Below, piece after piece: positions 1 to 4,739 of a DNA stretch of 5,916 nt (the stretch's first letter is position 1; each line of letters opens with the position of its first letter). The stretch is from Cytophagales bacterium. GTDB taxonomy: Bacteria > Bacteroidota > Bacteroidia > Cytophagales > Cytophagaceae. The notes under the pieces are model-generated. The model did no database searches. It saw nothing but the letters and a program-made list of their open reading frames with translations, and was not told where the DNA came from. Made by a program: the position numbers and the translations under genes. Location: positions 1 through 5,916 of the forward strand of contig JANYCO010000497.1 in the NCBI GenBank assembly GCA_025360235.1, in the 5' to 3' direction.

Positions 1-183
1 GCCTTTCCCAATACCGTTTAATTTTTCTATTGCTTCAAGGCTCATTTCTCCGAGCGGCTCACTTACCTTGTCGAGATTGAAAACAGCATTTTGAATAGCC
101 CTCACTTTAAAGGCGTTTTCATCGTGCAGCTCCATGAGCGAAGCCGTGGTTTCCAGTATGTCTATTATTTGTCCGTTTGTCAA
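1..183 (-). CDS. polX: DNA polymerase X family protein, N-terminal fragment (runs off left edge)
   Basis: Reading the minus strand from a TTG at 181-183 gives 61 codons beginning (M)TNGQIIDILETTASLMELH, followed by DENAFKVRAIQNAVF and LNGIGKG. This matches the N-terminal helical 8-kDa domain of bacterial family X polymerases: the 'LMELH.EN.FKVRA.QNA' helices, then the first helix-hairpin-helix (GIGKG) that contacts DNA. Full-length bacterial PolX proteins are about 570 residues and carry a polymerase core plus a C-terminal PHP nuclease domain; neither is visible here. The known role is gap filling and 3'-5' exonuclease activity in DNA repair. The start is set by an in-frame TAA at 196-198: between it and the conserved helix the only usual start codon is this TTG; the next ATG, at codon 17, would cut into the conserved helix. 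It is divergent from the gene at 320. Sure of the family; the start is well supported. Confidence 0.85.
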   Translation of the reverse strand, partial: MTNGQIIDILETTASLMELHDENAFKVRAIQNAVFNLDKVSEPLGEMSLEAIEKLNGIGKG

Positions 184-204
184 GGGAGTAGTTTTTTAAT
201 AGGA

Positions 205-212
205 TAAAGTTA
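205..212 (-). promoter_or_regulatory. Candidate -7 element for polX
   Basis: The minus strand reads TAACTTTA here, matching seven of the eight positions (counting the two free ones) of the Bacteroidota -7 consensus TAnnTTTG; the last base is A, not G. It lies about 22 bases before the TTG start. No clear TTTG -33 box is visible at the usual distance, and in such AT-rich DNA the match could be chance. Confidence 0.22.
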
Positions 213-220
213 GGGTTTAA

Positions 221-251
221 AAGTTAAATTCGTAATAAAATTTATTAACTT
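221..251. repeat. Short inverted repeat between divergent genes
   Basis: The arms AAGTTAA (221-227) and TTAACTT (245-251) are perfect 7-bp inverted repeats separated by 17 bases. They lie in the intergenic region between polX (minus) and the secreted-protein gene (plus), where an operator would be expected. The arms are AT-rich and short, so chance is quite possible. Confidence 0.25.
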
Positions 252-319
252 GAATGGGAACAATTATCTGGACAACGATTTAAATAAGATTCCTCAGATT
301 ATCAGGACTAAAAGTAGTT

Positions 320-823
320 ATGAGATTATTTCTTTGCCTTTCTTTATTAATACCATATTATGTATTCTCACAAGATACTAGTAAGGTTGTTTATTTTGAG
401 GATTTACAATTAAATGAATTGGACAGTATAGACAATAAGCTAAAATTAAATACACTTATTCGTTTGTGGGGCAATCCTGATAAAATTAAGAAAACCTTTA
501 AGAGAAGCAGACATTGGGTTCAGCCTTATGCGGGAAAACCAATTAGGCCATGCGTTACAGAGTTTGATATTTATTATAAAAAGTACAACGCACATATTAT
601 TTTAAGATTTCATTATAAATGTGAAAAATCAATTCTCTATACTAAAGCATGGGAGGTGGATCTAATAATGTTTGAAAAGAGTAAGCCAGTAAGTAAAAGT
701 GGATTTTCATTTACGGATAGTGAAGAAAAATCTTTGTCTGGTGAAGTAAAAAAACAAAAATTTCATTTTTATTTTGATAAAGGGAAATTGGAATCGGTTA
801 AATTTATCCCGAGCAGTTGGTGA
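320..823 (+). CDS. Small secreted protein of unknown function
   Basis: This is a 167-residue protein that I do not recognise. Residues 1-18 (MRLFLCLSLLIPYYVFSQ) form a short signal peptide with likely cleavage after Ser-Gln, so the mature protein should be periplasmic or outer-membrane associated; no lipobox cysteine fits the cleavage region. The mature part is rich in Lys and aromatic residues. It has LWGNPDKI at 49-56, a 'G.P.K' turn reminiscent of BamE/SmpA-like small periplasmic folds, then alternating strand-like stretches (EFDIYYKKYNAHIILRFHYK, 81-100) and a final KFHFYFDKGKLESVKF strand pair. Cys78 and Cys101 could form a disulfide. The BamE resemblance is only a loose motif match. ATG 320 is chosen because the signal peptide begins there; only a weak AGGA lies about 13 bases upstream. 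No same-strand gene is adjacent, so it is probably transcribed alone. No terminator is clear after it. Confidence 0.72.
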   Translation: MRLFLCLSLLIPYYVFSQDTSKVVYFEDLQLNELDSIDNKLKLNTLIRLWGNPDKIKKTFKRSRHWVQPYAGKPIRPCVTEFDIYYKKYNAHIILRFHYKCEKSILYTKAWEVDLIMFEKSKPVSKSGFSFTDSEEKSLSGEVKKQKFHFYFDKGKLESVKFIPSSW

Positions 824-889
824 TAGATTTTTGTGAATGATGAGGTATAACAAGAAAGCTTAGGTTAAGTTCTACACTACAAATTATGT

Positions 890-947
890 TATCATCTCAT
901 TCATGGACTTCAGCCATGGGGATTTGGAGTCAAATTTTTTCAATGGC
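890..947. repeat. Possible interspersed intergenic repeat element
   Basis: The segment contains a small hairpin, CATGG (902-906) / CCATG (914-918) with a 7-base loop, then GGGGATTTGGAGT and a T-run ending in CAATGG. This layout (paired CCATGG-type arms, a GG-rich patch, a T-run, then CAATGG) resembles non-coding repeats that I recall being scattered between genes in Bacteroidota genomes. Only one copy is in this window, so repetition is not shown. A longer imperfect pairing (GAATGA 835-840 with TCATTC 897-902, and ATAAC 847-851 with GTTAT 888-892) overlaps it. Confidence 0.25.
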
Positions 948-1089
948 TAGTTAAATGCCATAAATTTCTAAAAATTACGTTTAAGCTATATTAACCCATT
1001 TTTTAATTGCGCTCTAAACGAAAAATCCATCTATTTTAAGAAGCCGAAATCCATTACTAAAGTTTCTTTTTTAAGTGTATAGTCACGGT

Positions 1090-1097
1090 TATATTTA
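1090..1097 (+). promoter_or_regulatory. Candidate -7 element for the lipoprotein gene
   Basis: TATATTTA fits the Bacteroidota -7 consensus TAnnTTTG except for the final base. It lies about 48 bases before the ATG at 1146, a plausible distance for a short leader. A T-rich run (1063-1072) lies at about the -33 distance but lacks a clean TTTG. The region is very AT-rich, so support is weak. Confidence 0.25.
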
Positions 1098-1145
1098 ATT
1101 TTTACGTTCTTTAATATAAGTATTTAAATAATAAACTAACTATAT

Positions 1146-1790
1146 ATGAAAAATAGAAATTTGATTATACCTAGTGTAATAAGCACAATGGTAATCGTTG
1201 CATTTGTTCTGATTACATCCTGTTCGAAAAAGGACGATACTCCTGCTCCATCAGATCCGGTAACTCCTACAACTAAAACAGAATCTTCTACTTTGTGCAA
1301 TGCTGATAGTATATGCAAGTTGCCATACAGAATAATGGCAGGCTTTATCCCATCTGGGTATTATGTTCCGGGAGACGTTAATACTACCTTAACATTTGAT
1401 AGTATTGGAGAGACACCAAAATATGTGAATGAAGGATTAAGAATTGTATATACAAGCAGCGGAGGCTGGGGCTGGGGTGCAAGTTTTCTTAATAATAACA
1501 ACTGGAGCGGTGCTTTTAAAGTAGCGTCTAAAGCTACAAAAATAACGTTTTATGTAAAGTCAGATTATTCTGCCAATGTAACGTTTAATGCTTTTGCAGA
1601 TGCCCAATATGGTAAAGTTGAATTGTATAAACTTGCAGTTCCTGTAACACCTGTTTGGGAAAAAATTACCATTACATTCTTAAAACCACCACCAGCCACT
1701 TTCGTTGCTCCTCTAAATATTGTAATAGATGGGGTTGCAAATAGTGGTGATGTTACGATAGTAGATATCAAAGACATATTGATCGAATAA
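1146..1790 (+). CDS. Lipoprotein with a carbohydrate-binding-like beta-sandwich domain
   Basis: A 214-residue predicted lipoprotein. Residues 5-25 are hydrophobic and end in the lipobox LITSC, so Cys26 should be lipidated. The mature start, CSKKDD, resembles the Bacteroidota lipoprotein export signal (Lys followed by acidic residues after the Cys) that sends lipoproteins to the outer cell surface. Residues 30-50 are a Pro/Thr/Ser linker. Residues 60-214 form one beta-rich domain: IPSGYY (68-73), LRIVYTSSGGWGWGASF (98-114), NNNNW (116-120), ATKITFYVKS (130-139), VTPVWEKITITF (167-178) and a last strand DVTIVDIKDILIE. The same order of motifs occurs in the N-terminal domain of the hydrolase at 2627-4465, arguing for a shared galactose-binding-like carbohydrate-binding fold. 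No catalytic domain is present, so it probably acts as a surface glycan-binding protein. No Shine-Dalgarno sequence is seen, as is usual in this phylum. A strong terminator follows. Fold is inferred; ligand unknown. Confidence 0.8.
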   Translation: MKNRNLIIPSVISTMVIVAFVLITSCSKKDDTPAPSDPVTPTTKTESSTLCNADSICKLPYRIMAGFIPSGYYVPGDVNTTLTFDSIGETPKYVNEGLRIVYTSSGGWGWGASFLNNNNWSGAFKVASKATKITFYVKSDYSANVTFNAFADAQYGKVELYKLAVPVTPVWEKITITFLKPPPATFVAPLNIVIDGVANSGDVTIVDIKDILIE

Positions 1791-1808
1791 AAAAATAGTT
1801 TAGATTTT

Positions 1809-1849
1809 AAAAGTCTTTCCATTTGAATCAAAGTGGAAAGACTTTTTTT
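1809..1849. terminator. Strong intrinsic terminator, probably bidirectional, between convergent genes
   Basis: A 13-bp perfect stem, AAAAGTCTTTCCA (1809-1821) and TGGAAAGACTTTT (1834-1846), can extend inward through TTTG/CAAA with one bulged G, leaving a 3-base loop, and is followed by T's to 1849. It begins 18 bases after the lipoprotein stop. On the minus strand the same stem is followed by TTTTAAAAT and lies 26 bases beyond the stop of the 1875-2531 gene, so it can serve both convergent transcripts, though its U-run is weaker on that strand. Confidence 0.88.
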
Positions 1850-1874
1850 ATGGTCTGTGATTTTATTGATGTGT

Positions 1875-2531
1875 CTAGAAAAGTTCGCGGTTGTTTAAAA
1901 GCTCATCGTTACTCAATGCCTGAATACGTTTGAGTTCTGGTTCAAGTAGTTTAAGTTTATCAGAGTATTGCTTACGTTCTTCTTCTGTGTAATTATACTC
2001 TTTTGTAGTCATTACAAATTGACAAGTAGAGATATCTGTTTCGAGTGTTTTAAGTTTTATCTCTTTGTCTTCACGCCGATGAATCAGGTGGAAATTTTTT
2101 TCTTCGGAATATTTTTTTCGCTCGGTTTCTGAAAGGTTGTTCTCTCCAATCAAACCGACTGTTTTTAGCAACAAGTCTCTTATAATACAGAGGGTGATTT
2201 CTATTTTTTTGACATACTTCTCAGAATCGTCGAGATGAGCGTTCATGACAGACATATCAGGGTAGCCGCTATAGCTTTCCGGAAAATTATCCCAGTTAAA
2301 TGTTTTACCTAAATGGGAAGGACTAAAATGGCTAGTGTCTATATTCAGTGCTTTTGCTTTACTATTTATTAAAGCAGGGACCGCCTCTGGATAAGCAATA
2401 CATAATTCTGCCAAAAATTTCGCCGCTGCTTTTGATTGTGGGATCAACACCACCGCTTTTTCTTTTAACGCTTTGCTGTTATCATTTCCCCGCCAAAGCG
2501 AGGCTTCTACCGGATCTGGAGGACAGCCCAT
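1875..2531 (-). CDS. Unrecognised charged protein with internal repeat, likely coiled coil
   Basis: A 218-residue protein with no signal peptide or membrane segment, so probably cytoplasmic; I do not recognise its family. Residues 1-16 are odd (MGCPPDPVEASLWRGN) and are encoded by a patch richer in GC than its flanks. Residues 20-60 look helical (ALKEKAVVLIPQSKAAAKFLAEL, split here only by a Pro). Residues 75-92 are aromatic and Gly/Pro rich (FNWDNFPESYSGYPD). Residues 97-218 are long charged helices with two related units, LSETERKKYSEEK (133-145) and YTEEERKQYSDKL (181-193), about 48 residues apart, suggesting a duplicated helical hairpin. Only one ATG (2529-2531) lies between the upstream in-frame stop (2586-2588) and the body; Met93 is a possible internal start. 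It lies 95 bp downstream of the hydrolase gene on the same strand, so co-transcription is possible. Confident that it is coding, because of length and internal repeat; function unknown. Confidence 0.68.
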   Translation of the reverse strand: MGCPPDPVEASLWRGNDNSKALKEKAVVLIPQSKAAAKFLAELCIAYPEAVPALINSKAKALNIDTSHFSPSHLGKTFNWDNFPESYSGYPDMSVMNAHLDDSEKYVKKIEITLCIIRDLLLKTVGLIGENNLSETERKKYSEEKNFHLIHRREDKEIKLKTLETDISTCQFVMTTKEYNYTEEERKQYSDKLKLLEPELKRIQALSNDELLNNRELF

Positions 2532-2626
2532 ATAGTATTGGATTAGAATTGAATAAATGCAAGTATTAATACTACTAATAAAAAGTTAAACTTGCGAAAT
2601 TTTAATTCTAATCTACTACTCTATCA

Positions 2627-4465
2627 CTATTTCACATCTTGCACATAAAATGGAATGTTGCCAAAAGCTACATTCTTATCATCATCATAGGCATAGACAA
2701 ATAGGCGGTAGGCCCCGGATTTATTAGGAGTTTTAAAGGAGATAACAGAATCTTTATTTATGGTGATCAGATCGGTAATTGCTTCCGGCACTTTTTCTGC
2801 ATCACCCCCTGCTTTTTTATCTGTGCTTTCTGGCATGAAAACCCACCTATACGTTAGTTTCTTTTTTTCAGGGTCTACGAAAATTGCATTTGCGCTGTTT
2901 ATATTTCCCGGAGTAAGATGGATGTTGTCGAGTGCAACTTTTCCGTTGATTGTAAATGCTGTTATCTCGGGTGCTTTGTTGGCAGGTAATGTATGCGACC
3001 AGCTGTATTGCATGGCATCAATAATTTCACTTTCCGATCCATCTGACAGGAACATAGAATACCAGGTGGGAGTAGTTTCCTGTTTATCTCCCCATAAGAA
3101 TACATAAGAGCCCATACACTTTGAGGAATCCGATGCGATTATTGCATAACGTTCTTTGTATACAACGGACTTCTCATGACTGTTTTGTTCGATGGGAATT
3201 TTAAAGTCAGTATTCGCAATTTCCCAATGGCCAGTTGGTCCCCATTCTGTAATCATATAACCGCCCTTCCAGCCGGCTTTTCGAATCCCAACAGGTACTA
3301 CATTCCCAAGGTCTCCATAAGTATTGATGCTCATAAAATCAATGTCAGGACAACGTTCATTGATAAGTCTGATCTCTTCAGGATCAAGTCCTGCGGTGAT
3401 CGTAGTAGTAGGGTGATTTGGATCTAGTTGGTGAATCATTTTTGCAATATCTTGCACTGCATACCAGACATTAGTATTGGTATAAAAAAGATCCACTTCA
3501 TTCCCTATACCCCAGGCGAGTAATGCAGGATGATCTTTTAGTTCCAGGATCACATCTTTAAAACCCTGCAGCTGATAATATACCGCTTCCTTGTCGTTGT
3601 AGTCAAAGCCGTGACGTTCGTGTTGTAGCCAGAGTCCCATCATTATAGTGAGTCCGTTTTTTTGTGCACTGTCAAGTAACGCTTTTGCGTTATCGTGGCT
3701 CCAGGTGCGCAGGGAATTGCCTCCGTATCTTTTTATCCGGTCCATGTATTGATGTCCGCCGGCACCTTTTACATAATAAGGTTTATTATCACGGAGTAAA
3801 ACAAAATTATCTTCCGATCTTTTTTGTACCGATACTTTTATTGGTTTTAGAACAGTAGTAGTTGTAACAATACTTTTTTTGTCGTCTATTTTCACACCTG
3901 GTTTTGCTTCGAAATATATTTCATCCAGATAAACAGTATCAGCTCCTGTAAGTGTAATACCAAAAAGACCATTGATAGCGGATAAGTCCATATTGGTGAG
4001 AGGTATTGACACTTTTGTCCACTCCTTTGTAACCGCTACTTTGCTGAGTGCTGTATGCGCTTCACTATTTTCACCGAAGCTAAGTGTTACGCTGGTAGGC
4101 TTATTTGCTTTGATGAAAACAATAAGTTTATCATAATTCGAAAGATCGGCCAGTTGAGATTTGTCGTTGTTAAGTTCCATTTTCCATTTTCCTGAATTGA
4201 GTGTCAGAAATCCTGCCCATGCTTCTTTACCACTTGTTTTTATACGAACACATTTTTTTCCTGATAAGGGAGCTACATCATAATTATGAATAATTTTCAA
4301 GCTAGAGCCATTAGCAGCACCAAAATAACCAGAGGGGTTCCCCATTACCCATTTATCAGTGTAGACGTATTTTCTGGCAGGAGTATTCTGCGCCATTATA
4401 TTGGTTGATACTACCAATATAAGGATAAGCGTTCTCAAAAGCATAAAATGTATAGTTAGTTTCAT
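2627..4465 (-). CDS. Secreted clan GH-A (GH2 TIM-barrel type) glycoside hydrolase with N-terminal binding domain
   Basis: A 612-residue exported enzyme. Residues 1-25 form a signal peptide ending NIMAQ; Met8 is an alternative start. Residues 32-187 are a carbohydrate-binding-like beta-sandwich: NPSGYFG (43-49), CVRIKTSGKEAWAGFL (72-87), YDKLIVFIKA (111-120), KEWTKVSIPL (147-156), DTVYLDEIYFE (176-186). After a Thr-rich linker, residues 220-490 form the catalytic barrel: PYYVKGAGG (229-237), YGGNSLRTW (247-255), GLTIMMGLWL (271-280), DHPALLAWGIGNEVD (311-325) with Glu323 as likely acid/base, and MITEWGPTGHW (404-414) with Glu407 as likely nucleophile. Residues 498-610 form an Ig-like tail (NKAPEITAFTING, DPEKKKLTYRW). 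The two-Glu layout is that of retaining clan GH-A enzymes; the barrel most resembles the GH2 catalytic domain, but the usual GH2 sugar-binding and Ig domains are missing in front of it. The substrate cannot be read from the sequence; a beta-glucan or mannan is a guess. No Por-type sorting domain ends the protein, so it may stay periplasmic. Confidence 0.88.
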   Translation of the reverse strand: MKLTIHFMLLRTLILILVVSTNIMAQNTPARKYVYTDKWVMGNPSGYFGAANGSSLKIIHNYDVAPLSGKKCVRIKTSGKEAWAGFLTLNSGKWKMELNNDKSQLADLSNYDKLIVFIKANKPTSVTLSFGENSEAHTALSKVAVTKEWTKVSIPLTNMDLSAINGLFGITLTGADTVYLDEIYFEAKPGVKIDDKKSIVTTTTVLKPIKVSVQKRSEDNFVLLRDNKPYYVKGAGGHQYMDRIKRYGGNSLRTWSHDNAKALLDSAQKNGLTIMMGLWLQHERHGFDYNDKEAVYYQLQGFKDVILELKDHPALLAWGIGNEVDLFYTNTNVWYAVQDIAKMIHQLDPNHPTTTITAGLDPEEIRLINERCPDIDFMSINTYGDLGNVVPVGIRKAGWKGGYMITEWGPTGHWEIANTDFKIPIEQNSHEKSVVYKERYAIIASDSSKCMGSYVFLWGDKQETTPTWYSMFLSDGSESEIIDAMQYSWSHTLPANKAPEITAFTINGKVALDNIHLTPGNINSANAIFVDPEKKKLTYRWVFMPESTDKKAGGDAEKVPEAITDLITINKDSVISFKTPNKSGAYRLFVYAYDDDKNVAFGNIPFYVQDVK

Positions 4466-4547
4466 CTGTAGTTAAGTGTACGAATTAACCTCATAAGTAA
4501 ATCGAGTCTTAGTTATATTTTTTATAATATTAATAAAATAAAGTCAA

Positions 4548-4571
4548 TAAAGCAGGTTTAAATCTGCTTTA
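4548..4571. promoter_or_regulatory. 24-bp near-perfect palindrome, candidate operator
   Basis: The arms TAAAGCAG (4548-4555) and CTGCTTTA (4564-4571) are perfect inverted repeats around GTTTAAAT (4556-4563), which is itself symmetric apart from one G/T position. The palindrome sits about 83 bp upstream of the hydrolase start and about 170 bp upstream of the sensor start. As RNA it would be a hairpin with a G-U pair but without a following U-run, so a protein-binding site is likelier than a terminator. The binding protein is unknown. Confidence 0.45.
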
Positions 4572-4701
4572 AATAACAACTTTAGAATACTGAAAATGAG
4601 CATGTAGAACCACTTTATAAAGTCAGATAGTGTTCATAGGTCGCAAAGTGTATAAAGCCCTTTTAACTAATTCTCTCAAACAAAAAAATCTGCCATTTCA
4701 A

Positions 4702-4709
4702 TATCTTTA
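4702..4709 (+). promoter_or_regulatory. Candidate -7 element for the 7TMR sensor gene
   Basis: TATCTTTA fits TAnnTTTG except for the last base and lies 30 bases before the TTG start, a plausible distance. No good TTTG is present at the -33 position, and AT-rich chance matches are common here. Confidence 0.25.
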
Positions 4710-4739
4710 TATATATTAAATATTATTTCAAAGACGAGA

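Larger units (their letters stand above)
824..1145. other. 322-bp non-coding stretch
   Basis: I see no credible gene on either strand: stops are frequent in all frames, and the longest local ATG frame noted (plus strand near 903) gives only 15 codons. The left part (835-960) has imperfect inverted repeats and a less AT-rich patch. The right part (960-1145) is AT-rich and should carry the promoter of the downstream lipoprotein gene. Confidence 0.6.
4466..4739. other. Divergent AT-rich intergenic region between hydrolase and sensor genes
   Basis: This 274-bp region should hold the promoters of both divergent genes. It contains a very AT-rich tract (4508-4542) and a 24-bp palindrome (4548-4571). 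On the minus strand TTGACT (4542-4547) is followed after 15 bases by TATAAA (4521-4526), but the spacing is short for a sigma-70 pair and Bacteroidota use a different consensus. No coding potential is seen. Confidence 0.5.

Noticed and set aside
835..902. Imperfect inverted repeat as terminator of the 320-823 gene
   Set aside because: The arms are interrupted, the loop is long and no T-run follows the right arm.
1136..1318. 60-codon open frame on the minus strand
   Set aside because: It lies opposite the start and lipobox region of the lipoprotein gene and has no protein features of its own.
1565..1831. 88-codon open frame on the minus strand
   Set aside because: Antisense to the lipoprotein's conserved domain; its beginning lies inside the terminator stem.
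2348..2569. 73-codon open frame on the plus strand
   Set aside because: Antisense shadow of the 218-residue protein, with low-complexity Leu/Pro-rich content.
2581..2600. Small AAGT/ACTT hairpin with T's between hydrolase and 218-residue gene as a terminator
   Set aside because: The stem is only four base pairs and AT-rich, too weak to support.
2760..3858. Three plus-strand open frames (2760-3107, 3176-3427, 3664-3858)
   Set aside because: All are antisense to the hydrolase, whose catalytic motifs prove the coding strand.
4521..4547. TTGACT/TATAAA on the minus strand as a sigma-70 promoter for the hydrolase
   Set aside because: The spacer is only 15 bases, and the Bacteroidota primary sigma factor uses a different -33/-7 consensus; AT-rich chance is likely.
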